DNA from: Nitrospira_E sp052156535
GTDB lineage: Bacteria > Nitrospirota > Nitrospiria > Nitrospirales > UBA8639
Length of the DNA stretch: 64,000 nucleotides
NCBI RefSeq assembly: GCF_052156535.1
Contig: NZ_JBQKUP010000030.1
Span: 1 to 64,000 of the forward strand
Reading direction: 5' to 3'
Positions 52,799 to 61,708 of the stretch are shown in pieces. The notes under the pieces were generated by a model, which saw only the letters and a program-made list of their open reading frames with translations, did not search any database and was not told the origin of the DNA. A program made the translations under genes and the position numbers. Positions within the stretch are counted from its first letter, which is position 1. The number at the start of each line of letters is the position of its first letter.

Positions 52799-53467
52799 AT
52801 GTGCGGTCGCTTCACACGCAAAGAGAATTTCCAGCATTTGGCGGAACAGTTGGGTCTAAAGGTCCTCCCGCCATTGAGCCCTCGCTACAATATTGCTCCA
52901 TCGCAGTTGGTGGCCTGTGTGCGCACAAATCTTGAATCAGGACAAAGAGAATGTACGGAATTGAAGTGGGGACTGGTACCCTCCTGGGCTAAGGACCCCA
53001 GCATCGGAAATAAGTTGATTAATGCCCGCGGAGAGACTGTGGCGGAGAAGCCGGCTTTCCGCAAAGCATTTAAACAACAACGCTGCCTGGTCCTGGCGGA
53101 TGGCTTTTATGAATGGAAACAAGAAGGAAAAACAAAACAACCCTATTACGTTCGATTCAAAGATCAACGGCTCTTTGCGTTCGCGGGCTTGTGGGAACGG
53201 TGGAAGAAAAACGAGGCCGACCCTCTGGAAACCTGCACACTCATTACGACTGCTCCCAATGCAGTCATGGAATTTATCCATCATCGCATGCCGGTCATTT
53301 TAACCTCTAAAGATTATGCCGATTGGCTCGATCCATCTTTGCAAGCTATTGAGCGAATCAATGCATTGCTCCGACCGTATCCACCCGAGGAGATGGAAGC
53401 CTATCCCGTCAGTCAGCTCGTGAATAATCCAAGACATGATCGGCCTGAATGTGTGGTTCCTATTTAA
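52799..53467 (+). CDS. SRAP domain abasic-site protein (YedK/HMCES)
   Basis: The 222-residue protein begins MCGRFT, so the catalytic Cys2 is exposed after Met removal. Other active-site residues are in LINARGETVAEKPAF (Asn), LADGFYEWKQEG (Glu) and IHHRMPVIL (His). YedK/HMCES proteins form a stable thiazolidine crosslink with abasic sites in single-stranded DNA and shield them from nucleases. Length and motif order are canonical. It lies apart from the SOS operon at 56-61 kb; no LexA-type operator like the one at 61.33 kb is seen upstream. Confidence 0.93.
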   Translation: MCGRFTRKENFQHLAEQLGLKVLPPLSPRYNIAPSQLVACVRTNLESGQRECTELKWGLVPSWAKDPSIGNKLINARGETVAEKPAFRKAFKQQRCLVLADGFYEWKQEGKTKQPYYVRFKDQRLFAFAGLWERWKKNEADPLETCTLITTAPNAVMEFIHHRMPVILTSKDYADWLDPSLQAIERINALLRPYPPEEMEAYPVSQLVNNPRHDRPECVVPI

Positions 53468-54055
53468 TGAAAGGGAAAAGGTGGGTGGCATGTCGCGAAA
53501 GTTGGAGCAATGCGCCGGTTGGTAGACTGATATTCAGAGAGGAAAATCAGACCTGGTTCTCGTTAGTCGTGAACTTTTCGGTGAAGTTGCCATCTGGAAG
53601 GTCATGGGGATATTTCTCTGGCATCGAGAGCAAGTCGAATTTGAGACCATCTGAGAAAAACGATTCCAGAATGTGATGCAAATCTATTTTATGATTTGTG
53701 TTCTGTCGTACCCTCCAAGTGTAGTCATTCCCATTTTAGTAAGAGAAAGGAAAAGACCAATCCCATTTTGAAATAAGGCCGTCCTGCTCACTTCGTTTTT
53801 GGGAAGGACCCACCTTGGCCAATCTGTTTCCATTGTCCCCCATCAGACCTTTTCCTTTTTTTTGCGTTCTCTCTCTCATTGCTTCTGGGCCGTAAATGAA
53901 CGACCCCGTTCCCTTAATAACATCATTTTTATTTGGAAGACCCGTCAAACAAGGGTTTCTATCAGTTGGTCGGCGCATCCTGCCGTGGTACTTGTAAGCA
54001 CATAAAGAGTTTCACCCCCGGTCAGGATAAACCACTTAAGCTCAATGGAGGTTTT
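53468..54055. other. 588-bp intergenic region without a supported gene
   Basis: Between the SRAP gene and a run of small exported proteins. Short frames exist (for example 53449-53676), but none has domain or ribosome-site support. The promoter of the downstream run should be in the AT-rich part near 53890-53940; I cannot fix it. Confidence 0.4.
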
Positions 54056-54541
54056 ATGAAAAGGTACACCTTGAAGACTGCTCTGTCCTTCCCCCTGTGT
54101 ATGGTGTTTTCCCTGGGTATAGGGGGGGCGTGTGCGTTTGCTCAAGAGTCAGAACCTTCGAATGACTCGGCAGCATTTTCAGACGTGGGTCCTTCCCTCA
54201 AAGAACTGGGTGAAGCCCAACGGGACATAGATCGATATGAAGAAGCTCAAGACAATTTTAATGAAAATGTTGATCAATTCATAAATGACCGAATGCGCTA
54301 CAACGAAGCCAGAGCGAAATTTGATCGAGCCAGATCAATTTATGAGCAGGAAGAGCACCTGTTTAATAAAACTTATGAAAAATTCAGCGGAGATCGTGAC
54401 CGGTATTTGGAAGCACGAGATAAATTTGTGGGTGCCCGAGAGAGATTTCAAGATGCCCGAAGTAATTTTTTTGGGAGTTCGATAAACGCATCCAGCCCGT
54501 CCAGCGCCCGACGAATGGAGGATAGGTCAGATGGCCGATAA
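54056..54541 (+). CDS. exported coiled-coil protein of unknown function
   Basis: The start at 54056 is set by GGAGG 5 nt upstream. The signal peptide (LSFPLCMVFSLGIGGACAFA) is followed by helical heptad repeats with a loose period (EAQRDIDRYEEAQDNF, NEARAKFDRARSIYEQ, LEARDKFVGARERFQ), each containing 'EAR.KF.RAR'. The 161-residue protein looks like a periplasmic coiled coil. No family is recognised. It is the first of four exported proteins on this strand (two BON lipoproteins and a LolA-like protein follow), perhaps an envelope-stress group. Confidence 0.6.
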   Translation: MKRYTLKTALSFPLCMVFSLGIGGACAFAQESEPSNDSAAFSDVGPSLKELGEAQRDIDRYEEAQDNFNENVDQFINDRMRYNEARAKFDRARSIYEQEEHLFNKTYEKFSGDRDRYLEARDKFVGARERFQDARSNFFGSSINASSPSSARRMEDRSDGR

Positions 54542-54614
54542 GTGAAGTAGATGTTTTTCAAGGAAATACTGAGGAATTACTTTTTCTTTCCAGACAAAAA
54601 AGGAGTGATACTTT

Positions 54615-54926
54615 ATGAAACAATTACAGACTATGGGATTAGTGGCTTGTCTTTTTTTTGTTTCCTTGATTGTAGGATGCGCGGGGGGGCCTCAAAAGGA
54701 AAGCTTTGGAGAGCATATTGATGATAGTGTCATAACGACCAAGGTAAAAACGGCTCTCTTAAGTGATCCGGAAGTGTCCGGGATGGATATCAATGTGACG
54801 ACTTTTAAAGGACGGGTTCAATTAAACGGCCTTGTCAATAATGCTCAGCAGATCGACCAGGCCGCACGATTAGCACGGGAAGTCGGTGGGGTCATGGCGG
54901 TTGAAAATAACTTGTCCATAAAGTAA
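54615..54926 (+). CDS. BON-domain lipoprotein
   Basis: 103 residues: a lipoprotein signal ending LIVGC, and then one BON domain (DDSVITTKVKTALLSDPEV, INVTTFKGRVQLNGLVNNAQQ, AARLAREVGGVMAVENNL). BON domains, as in OsmY and the Kon/DolP proteins, bind phospholipids and stabilise the envelope under stress. A single domain in a lipoprotein is the small form. The next gene encodes a close paralogue, so this is a tandem duplicate. Confidence 0.85.
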   Translation: MKQLQTMGLVACLFFVSLIVGCAGGPQKESFGEHIDDSVITTKVKTALLSDPEVSGMDINVTTFKGRVQLNGLVNNAQQIDQAARLAREVGGVMAVENNLSIK

Positions 54927-54989
54927 TGAAATCCTGTCATGATCATTTCAACTTGATAGAGAGGTTTTCTAATACAAGGAAAGATCGAG

Positions 54990-55289
54990 ATGCACATAGT
55001 TACGGGTATTGGAATCATGTTCTTGATGATCTCGATGGGTTGCGCGAGCACCCCTCTTCACGAGAGCACGGGAGAATACCTTGATGACAGTATTATCACG
55101 ACAAAGGTGAAGACCGCTCTTCTCCGATGCCCCCTGGTGTCAGGGACTGATGTTCATGTCGAAACATTTAAAAATCGGGTGCAGTTGAGTGGATTCGTGG
55201 ATGAAATGAGGCAGGCTGAACAAGCGATATTTTTATCGAGGGAGGTTGAGGGGGTGGGGGTGGTTGAGAACCGACTCAGTATCAAATAA
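54990..55289 (+). CDS. BON-domain lipoprotein, tandem paralogue
   Basis: 99 residues closely similar to the product of the preceding gene: lipobox ISMGC, EYLDDSIITTKVKTALLRCP, and VHVETFKNRVQLSGFVDEMR, ending VENRLSIK, against VENNLSIK in the neighbour. It differs by an extra Cys in the domain (LLRCP). The two probably arose by local duplication and diverged. The 63-bp gap suggests one transcript. Confidence 0.85.
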   Translation: MHIVTGIGIMFLMISMGCASTPLHESTGEYLDDSIITTKVKTALLRCPLVSGTDVHVETFKNRVQLSGFVDEMRQAEQAIFLSREVEGVGVVENRLSIK

Positions 55290-55356
55290 AGGGAAAACTT
55301 CCGGAAATCCTCACCGATTATAGAATGTGATCGGCGTTTGTTGGTAATATGAAATT

Positions 55357-55935
55357 ATGCGTTGTTGGATCTTCACCGGAGTACTGATCGCCAGTGGCTT
55401 CTTGTCAGGCCTTGAGGCTTGGGGACTGGAATTTACTGCAGACCAAATCATTAAGTTCGGGCGGCAGACTCAAAAGGCCAACCTGTACTATCGGGATGAC
55501 CGGTGGCGATTGGAGCATCAGTCGATGGGTCCGGTCAACGTCACTATTGTGCGAAAAGACAAACAGCTTATGTGGCTGCTGCTCTCCCGCGTGAGACACT
55601 TCAAGACGCTTCCCTACGATCCTGCTCAGGAGCCAAAATTGAGTGAGCATCTGGAAGGAGAGATCTCGCGTGAAGAGATCGGCACGGAGACACGCGAAGG
55701 CCATCCGACGATCTTGTACGAGGTGACGGTGAAGCAGGGCGATGAGATCGATGTCTACTACCAATGGTTCGCCACCGACATTCAGTTCCCGATGCAGTTG
55801 ACCAGGAAGGACGGAAGCTGGAGTGTCGAGTATCAACATGTGAAGCTGCGGCCCGTAACCGATTATTTATTTCAACTGCCAGTCAATTTCCAGCCCCTGG
55901 AAGAGTTTGATCCGCCGAAGAAAAAAGAATCCTAA
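55357..55935 (+). CDS. exported LolA-like protein
   Basis: 192 residues with a signal peptide (WIFTGVLIASGFLSGLEAWG) and a mature domain of alternating strands: FTADQIIKFGRQTQKANLYYRDDRWRLEH, VTIVRKDKQLMWLLL, ILYEVTVKQGDEIDVYYQWF and FPMQLTRKDGSWSVEYQ. This order of strands, closing with LFQLP, recalls LolA/LolB-fold and DUF4412-type periplasmic proteins, which bind lipoproteins or lipids. The assignment is by fold impression only. It follows the BON lipoproteins, possibly as part of an envelope group. Confidence 0.5.
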   Translation: MRCWIFTGVLIASGFLSGLEAWGLEFTADQIIKFGRQTQKANLYYRDDRWRLEHQSMGPVNVTIVRKDKQLMWLLLSRVRHFKTLPYDPAQEPKLSEHLEGEISREEIGTETREGHPTILYEVTVKQGDEIDVYYQWFATDIQFPMQLTRKDGSWSVEYQHVKLRPVTDYLFQLPVNFQPLEEFDPPKKKES

Positions 55936-56137
55936 GAGCCCGCGATGTCGTCACCTATTTGTTCGAAGGCGAGCTGGCCGCTGCCGGCTGCAACATCTCC
56001 TGACAAATAACTTCTCTACCTGAACATCGATCCTTCCTCGTTGGCTCAGGGTAACAATATGGTGTGGGGTTGTCCTGAACCAGGATGCGTTCGGTCCATG
56101 CTTAAATGGGGAAGTCTCTGTTTGGACAGATTGGATG

Positions 56138-59100
56138 TCAACCGATCACTTGCATATGCTGCACCGTCAGTGTGGTGGCGGTGAAGTCTTCCTCCACCAA
56201 CCCCTCCAGAAGAAGCGGCCGTTCGTTTGTGAGTAACGGTCCGTATCGTTGGAATATTTCGGGGAACAGCGTGGCATCGTAAAGTGCCGTGGTATCTTCC
56301 AGCGTGATAAATTCCATGGGTTTGCCATGTTTCGTCGAGGCAGCTTTTTCCGTGATCAGCCAGCCAATCATCATGATCCGACGGCCGATATGCATAGCCA
56401 TCTCTGTGGCGGGAGTGATTTGCAGGCTTTGCAAATGTCTCGCGTAGAGCGTCAATGGATGACAATGGAGGGGGAAGCCGAAGAGCTCAATCTCATGCTG
56501 GATCAGCCGTTCTGTGTCATATTCATTCGGAATTGGGAGCAGACGAACGGATGGCAACAGCGGGGTGGCGTGTTGTGTAACGGATCTGGATGAGGAGATG
56601 CAAAAGGTTGGATGCTCGGCGTAAACCCGCCAGAGCAGGCCGGGGCGGGTGACCTCACCGGCAATAGCATCGAAGCAACCTGCCAGAACCAATAACCGCG
56701 TCTGCGCCGGTTCGGGGTTGAGCCTCCTCAGAAAATCATGAAACGACTGAAACGGGCCGTGGCGGGATCGTTCTTCGAGAAGCCGATCAATGAATCCCCG
56801 TACGATGCCTTTGATTTGCATCAAGCCCATGCGGATGGTCGTTCCTTCTCCCTCATATGCCCATGCGCTGACATTGATGTCCGGGGAGAGCACGGTCAAT
56901 CCCATCCGGCGGGCTTCTGACAGATAGGCGAAGGTTGAATAAAACCCACCCTGGTTGCTGATGACGGCGGCCATGAATTCCCCGGGATAATGGGCACGGA
57001 GATAGGCGGACTTAAATGACACCTGCGCATAACTGGCCGAATGCGGTTTACAAAAACTATAGCCGGTAAAACTCATCGTCATTGCCCATACCCGCTCGAT
57101 CGTTCGTGCATCCACACCGCGCGCGCGCGCGCCGTCGACAAATTGGCGTTGATAATCGCGAAGCCGGCGTTGCTTATGTTTTTTGCTGAGGATTTTCCTC
57201 AGTTGGTCGCCATCTTCCACGGAAAATCCCGCCAGACCCATGGCCACTTTGGTCACGTCTTCCTGATACACCATGATGCCGTGGGTTTCCCCGAGCACGT
57301 CTTCTACTAACGGATGCAGGGGACGATAGGCGCCGCCATGCGCCCGCCGGACAAATTCTTGAATGAACCGGTTTGCGGCGGGACGAATCAACGATGAGAC
57401 GATGACGAGATACTCAAAGACGTCCGCATGCATGCGCCGATCTGCCGGCATGCCCGTCCAGAGTTTTTTGAGAAGCAGTCGGGTGGCAGGCGATTCGATG
57501 TAAAAACATCCAATTGTCTCCCCCTGTTGAATGAGCTGTTGCGTTTTGGGGTCGATTAATGGGTCCCAGGTGGCATAGTCGATGTGGCGGCCGGTGTGTT
57601 TTGCAATTGCCGCAAGGGCATCCCGAATGACGGCTAAGGATCGATTGCCCAGGAGATCGATTTTGACCAGGCCGGCATCTTCCGTTTGATCCTTTTCCCA
57701 TTGAATGACCGGAACACCCTTTGCGGCCACTTCCACCGGGACATAGCGGCGGAGATCGTCAGGAACAATCACGATGCCCCCGCAATGCAGCGACAGATGA
57801 CGAAACCGTCCCTGAAGTTGAAGGGCGAGTCTGACGATTTCAGGCCATGGCTCGCGCAAATCGGTGAACGTCGAGGCCTCATCAAGATGTGAGTGTGGTT
57901 TTTTGCCATTGTGGGGCCTCGAAGACGGCGAAGATGGAAGAGAGCGAGGCTTTCCATTTTCTCGAATATTGGAAAGGCGGGGAGTCTGCCGGAGCGCGGA
58001 TTGGCTGCATGGGGAGACAGAGGACTCTTGAGCCGGAAGATCGGTGAGCGGGAGGCGAGTTAGCAGTCGACTCACCTGTTGAATTTCCGCCGGAGGCATG
58101 CCATAGACTTTGGCGACTTCCCGCACGGCTGCCCGAAGCGCCAGTGTGTTCTGATTGGCCACCATGCCGGCCTGCCGGCTGCCATAGCGCGAAAAGACAA
58201 AATCCACAATGCGGTCCCGCTCATCCCAGGGAAAATCCACGTCGATATCCGGCGGATCGTGACGCCCGGGATTTAAAAAGCGTTCAAAGAACAGATTGTG
58301 CCGGATGGGATCCACATGGGTAATCCCCAGGCAATAGGACACGATGGATGCCGCCGCCGATCCCCGGCCACAGGTGCGAGGCGCCTGGCGGACAATCTCC
58401 TCAACCACCAGAAAATAATGAGCGTAGCCTTTATCCCGGATGACGCCCAGTTCGCGTTCGATACGATCAGTCACGACCGATGTCAGTGAGCCGTACCGCC
58501 ATCGGGCCCCGTCGTAGGTCTTCTCGCGTAGCAGAGTGAAGGCATGTGGGTCGGAGAGCTGGCGAAAATTCGGAAAAATCGTCTCTTTGAACGACCACTC
58601 GGTCTGGCAGTGCTGCGCGATCTTCCAGGTATTGGCTATCGCGTGAGGCACATGGGGAAACTGTGAATCCAGTATCGCAGGTGGCATCAACCAATGATGG
58701 GGTGCACAGCATGCCTCCGGCGGTAATTGAGAGGGGGTGGTATTTAAGGCGATCGCGCGGAGAATTTGATGGAGGGGGAACTCCTGCGGGGTTACAAAAT
58801 GCACCCGGTTGGTTGCGACGGGAGGAAGGCGTGTGCGGCGGCTAAAGGCCAGGGCCTGGTGCATGAGCGCGCCGGGCGTTAGCTCTACGTACAGATCGCT
58901 AAGTGAGTGACGTTTCCAGGCCGTCAGTGCAGAAAGATCATCAGAGAGAATGATCAGTCCTTTTCGGTGTTCCTGAACCGAGGCGATGCAGTCAAAGTCG
59001 TCATCGCAATGGAGTTGGGAAAGCAGGCGACAGAGATTGGTATAGCCAAAAGAATCTTTGACCAGGAGCACGGCGCGATGCCGGTTGTGGGTCAGTTCGG

Positions 59101-59296
59101 CTCCCAGGATTGGGCGTAAGCCATGGGCCTGGGCGACCTCGATAAAGCGAATGGCACCATACAGACCGTTCGTGTCGGTCAGGGCAAGTGTCTCGGCTCC
59201 CTGTCCCTTTGCCGTTTGGCACAAGGTTTCCAGTGAGGACACTCCTTGCATCGGGGAGTACTCCGAATGAACGTGTAAATGGACAAAGGCTGACAT
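56138..59296 (-). CDS. dnaE2: error-prone DNA polymerase III alpha (DnaE2)
   Basis: From the ATG at 59296 the product is 1052 residues, the size of DnaE2 and shorter than replicative DnaE. The PHP domain starts FVHLHVHSEYSPMQGVSSL. The polymerase catalytic aspartates are in PPDIDVDFPWDERD (about 350), preceded by CGRGSAAASIVSYCLGITHVDP. Fingers (YQEDVTKVAMGLAGFS, GYSFCKPHSASYAQVSF) and a C-terminal OB region (RRIMMIGWLITEKAAS) follow. It performs translesion synthesis after DNA damage and needs ImuB to reach the clamp. It is the last gene of the operon with lexA-like and imuB-like genes, 281 bp after imuB; an independent promoter in the AT-rich gap is possible. Confidence 0.9.
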   Translation of the reverse strand: MSAFVHLHVHSEYSPMQGVSSLETLCQTAKGQGAETLALTDTNGLYGAIRFIEVAQAHGLRPILGAELTHNRHRAVLLVKDSFGYTNLCRLLSQLHCDDDFDCIASVQEHRKGLIILSDDLSALTAWKRHSLSDLYVELTPGALMHQALAFSRRTRLPPVATNRVHFVTPQEFPLHQILRAIALNTTPSQLPPEACCAPHHWLMPPAILDSQFPHVPHAIANTWKIAQHCQTEWSFKETIFPNFRQLSDPHAFTLLREKTYDGARWRYGSLTSVVTDRIERELGVIRDKGYAHYFLVVEEIVRQAPRTCGRGSAAASIVSYCLGITHVDPIRHNLFFERFLNPGRHDPPDIDVDFPWDERDRIVDFVFSRYGSRQAGMVANQNTLALRAAVREVAKVYGMPPAEIQQVSRLLTRLPLTDLPAQESSVSPCSQSALRQTPRLSNIRENGKPRSLPSSPSSRPHNGKKPHSHLDEASTFTDLREPWPEIVRLALQLQGRFRHLSLHCGGIVIVPDDLRRYVPVEVAAKGVPVIQWEKDQTEDAGLVKIDLLGNRSLAVIRDALAAIAKHTGRHIDYATWDPLIDPKTQQLIQQGETIGCFYIESPATRLLLKKLWTGMPADRRMHADVFEYLVIVSSLIRPAANRFIQEFVRRAHGGAYRPLHPLVEDVLGETHGIMVYQEDVTKVAMGLAGFSVEDGDQLRKILSKKHKQRRLRDYQRQFVDGARARGVDARTIERVWAMTMSFTGYSFCKPHSASYAQVSFKSAYLRAHYPGEFMAAVISNQGGFYSTFAYLSEARRMGLTVLSPDINVSAWAYEGEGTTIRMGLMQIKGIVRGFIDRLLEERSRHGPFQSFHDFLRRLNPEPAQTRLLVLAGCFDAIAGEVTRPGLLWRVYAEHPTFCISSSRSVTQHATPLLPSVRLLPIPNEYDTERLIQHEIELFGFPLHCHPLTLYARHLQSLQITPATEMAMHIGRRIMMIGWLITEKAASTKHGKPMEFITLEDTTALYDATLFPEIFQRYGPLLTNERPLLLEGLVEEDFTATTLTVQHMQVIG

Positions 59297-59577
59297 GAAA
59301 TAATGCGGCAATAATGGTAAATTGCGTACCCATTTTTAATTAAAGCATCGCTTTACTTTATGTCCATGTTGATAACCTGTTGATTGAAGTAATGCCTTAT
59401 TTTTTCTGTCTGTGTATAACTAGTTAGTTAAAGTTTTTGATTAATTTTTATCATTTTTAAATGCGAAACACCTATTATTCATTGGTTATTTTGCATGTTA
59501 AGTAATGCCATAAAAATGAGGGTGATCATGCCACAGAGGCGGGAGCATCGCTTGAGAATTTTCAAAAATTCACCTAT

Positions 59578-60783
59578 TCAATCTAAACGAGAGGCCAGGT
59601 GTGAGCGTCCCCATTGAATGACTTTCATGCCGAACCGGGTATGCAAACGATCAAGGGCTAATGCCAATCGATGGGGACGGGGGAGTGCCTGAGGTTCTTC
59701 CGGGTCATGTGATGGGAAGAGCGATAGTTGTTCGGGTGGGGGACGAAAGCTATTACTTCGAATGGTGAGTGAGCGCACGCGGACGCGTCGTTGGAAGCAC
59801 CGACGGAATAAGGTCTGAGCTGATGGAAGCATATCAACCTCCCAATGTGTGGGTGTGGATAAGACAGATGAATGGTGAACCGTGAGCTGATCACTGGAGA
59901 GCAGCGTCAGTCTGAGGCGATGACACAGGCGCTGTCGCCGACGTAGATCATGGCAGAGAGAATCCAGAAGGCATGACAGACCTCCAAGTAGCCGGTCGTA
60001 GTCAATCGTATCCGGTTCAAAGAGATAGGAATGGGTCAGCGATAGCGAGGCCTCGGGAGCCACGACCGGCAAAAAATCAATCCCCCGTGCCCACTGGTAG
60101 AGCCGGTGGCCCCATCGACCGCAGACGGTTTCCAAGGCTTCCAAACTCACGTCGCTCACGTCGCCGATGGTCTGTAGATTCAAATCGGTCAAGCGTGTGT
60201 GGAGTGCGGACTCTCCAGGACCTTGTAGCCCGGGAAGTATTGAGACGGGTAACGGTGATAAAAAGTCCTGTTCGGAGCCTGCCCGGACATCACAGAGTTG
60301 GGGCGGCGTGAGGATGGAGCTGGCCATTTGCGCGACAAGCTTATTGGTCCCGATACCGGCGACGGCTTGTAACCCAAGTCGCGATGTCAGATCGCGCTCT
60401 AAACGCATCGTGGTGTCACAGGTTGCGCCAAAAAGTCGAGTGGTGCCGGTCAAATCTAAATAAAAATGCCCAGGCCTAAACGACTCCCAAATGGGTGCGA
60501 TCGGGACCATGCACGACACGAGGGCATGATGGGCTTGGGCGACACGAGTCGGGTTGGGAGGCACGAGTCGAAGCGAGGGACAGCGTCGTCTGGCCCGATC
60601 GGCCGGAAGTCCGGGTATGACTCCGGCGTCTTCAGCTTCGGGAGAAACTTCACGGATGATGGCACGGGACGCATGGGCGGAAGCCACGGCGACAGGTCTG
60701 GTGCGTAAGGAGGGGGCGTCGAGGCGTGCCAGGGCCACTTCGAATCGAGGAATACATAAACAGACAATTTGACGGTCCATCAT
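59578..60783 (-). CDS. imuB: ImuB-like inactive Y-family polymerase
   Basis: The 401-residue protein has the Y-family fold (palm, fingers and little finger), but the metal-binding acidic residues are lost. The first motif reads VCLCIPRFEVAL in place of a D-x-D-x-F strand, and the second RPGHFYLDLTGTTRLFG has Gly-His where DinB has Asp-Glu. That matches ImuB, a non-catalytic adaptor for DnaE2. A beta-clamp-binding motif QLSLF is at 352-356. It lies 7 bp after the LexA-like gene, so they are co-transcribed. No imuA gene is present. Confidence 0.85.
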   Translation of the reverse strand: MMDRQIVCLCIPRFEVALARLDAPSLRTRPVAVASAHASRAIIREVSPEAEDAGVIPGLPADRARRRCPSLRLVPPNPTRVAQAHHALVSCMVPIAPIWESFRPGHFYLDLTGTTRLFGATCDTTMRLERDLTSRLGLQAVAGIGTNKLVAQMASSILTPPQLCDVRAGSEQDFLSPLPVSILPGLQGPGESALHTRLTDLNLQTIGDVSDVSLEALETVCGRWGHRLYQWARGIDFLPVVAPEASLSLTHSYLFEPDTIDYDRLLGGLSCLLDSLCHDLRRRQRLCHRLRLTLLSSDQLTVHHSSVLSTPTHWEVDMLPSAQTLFRRCFQRRVRVRSLTIRSNSFRPPPEQLSLFPSHDPEEPQALPRPHRLALALDRLHTRFGMKVIQWGRSHLASRLD

Positions 60784-60790
60784 TTTTCAT

Positions 60791-61333
60791 CTAGCCACAA
60801 TGCCGAATGACCCCGATCACCACTCCTTCAATCACAAATTCATCCTGCGGAGTCACCAGAATCGGAGCCATGGTTGCGTTCGCCGGATGCAGTTCTATTT
60901 GCTCTTCTTTGTTGTAATATTTCTTAATCGTCGCCTCCTGATTCACCAGCGCGACCACGGTTTGTCCATTTCGCGCCATTCGTTGCTTGTGTACAATCAC
61001 CAGGTCACCCGGCAGGATGCCTTCATCCCGCATCGATTCACCTTTCACTCGTAATGCGAAATTGTCTCCCGTTCGCAGCATGGAAGGTGGTACCTCTACC
61101 AGCTCAGTTTGAGGAATGGGCTCAATCGGGTTGCCGGCCGCGACGATGCCGGCCATGGGAATCTGTGTCGGGGAATCCAGTTGAGAGAGGATGGCTTCGA
61201 CCACTCCAGGAATCCGACGCATTCCGCATTCATAGCGGGTAATGGTCATACGAGTGGTGCGGAGACGTTCAGCTAGTTGGGTTTGGGTTAATCCCAGGCG
61301 TTGCCGGATCTGTTTGAAGGTTTCAGGTGTCAT
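60791..61333 (-). CDS. LexA-like S24 self-cleaving repressor with XRE-type HTH
   Basis: 180 residues. The N-terminal domain is a cro/XRE helix-turn-helix (IRQRLGLTQTQLAERLRTTRMTITRYECG) rather than LexA's winged helix, so this is a phage-CI/LexA hybrid type. The C-terminal S24 domain has the Ala66-Gly67 cleavage pair (IVAAGNP), Ser100 (VKGESMRDEG) and Lys137 (QEATIKKYY). It should repress its own operon and be inactivated by RecA after DNA damage. It heads an operon with imuB-like and dnaE2. A perfect dyad covers its start codon. Confidence 0.85.
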   Translation of the reverse strand: MTPETFKQIRQRLGLTQTQLAERLRTTRMTITRYECGMRRIPGVVEAILSQLDSPTQIPMAGIVAAGNPIEPIPQTELVEVPPSMLRTGDNFALRVKGESMRDEGILPGDLVIVHKQRMARNGQTVVALVNQEATIKKYYNKEEQIELHPANATMAPILVTPQDEFVIEGVVIGVIRHCG

Positions 61334-61370
61334 GTAACCAATGGTTACATTGTGGCATGGGAGGTGTCAA
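61332..61370 (-). promoter_or_regulatory. SOS-type promoter with dyad operator over the start codon
   Basis: On the minus strand TTGACA (61365-61370) is followed by a 17-nt spacer and TAACCA (61342-61347). The dyad TGTAACCAATGGTTACA (61333-61349) spans the -10 and the ATG of the repressor gene. By the usual spacing, transcription would begin within a few bases of that ATG, so the mRNA may be leaderless; no Shine-Dalgarno site precedes it. The dyad is the likely operator for autoregulation. Confidence 0.6.
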
Positions 61371-61599
61371 GAGAGGTGGTTGTCACCGACCCACTCATGA
61401 CTACATCGAGTGCAAATATTGTAAATATTTGATTGTTAATTGTTTTTTAATAAATCACTCATGCTGAATAAGGCGGGTCTCTCATGCCATCTAGGGACAG
61501 TTTCCGGGAATGTCATTATTAGAGCAGTTCATCGTGGGAAGACAGGTCAGCACTGTTTCCTGTTTACGAACCAAGAAGTAATCAGGATCCACCCTAGAA

Positions 61600-61708
61600 A
61601 AAGGGGCACATATTCATGCCGGCGTATCCTGCATGGTCCTATGCAGGCATGTTGCTGCCGGCATGGCTCAACGCATTCGATGATTAAAAGAAAGAAGAGG
61701 AGAATCTG
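61600..61708 (+). ncRNA. structured leader before terC (Mn riboswitch-like position)
   Basis: Nested complementary arms occur: CATGCCGGC (61615-61623) with GCCGGCATG (61657-61665), and inside them CCTGCAT (61628-61634) with ATGCAGG (61641-61647). AAAAAGGGGCACA precedes them. TerC/Alx genes are often controlled by the yybP-ykoY manganese riboswitch, whose signature is GGGGAGUA. Here the bases after GGGG are CACA, so it is not canonical. The upstream part of this gap (61371-61599) holds no gene. Confidence 0.35.

Noticed and set aside
53449..53676. 75-codon frame downstream of the SRAP gene
   Set aside because: Starts inside the SRAP gene and has no domain or ribosome site.
59312..59577. A second copy of the SOS dyad in front of dnaE2
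   Set aside because: The gap is AT-rich and contains TAACTAGTTA, but nothing matches TGTAACCAATGGTTACA, so dnaE2 is taken to be transcribed mainly with imuB.
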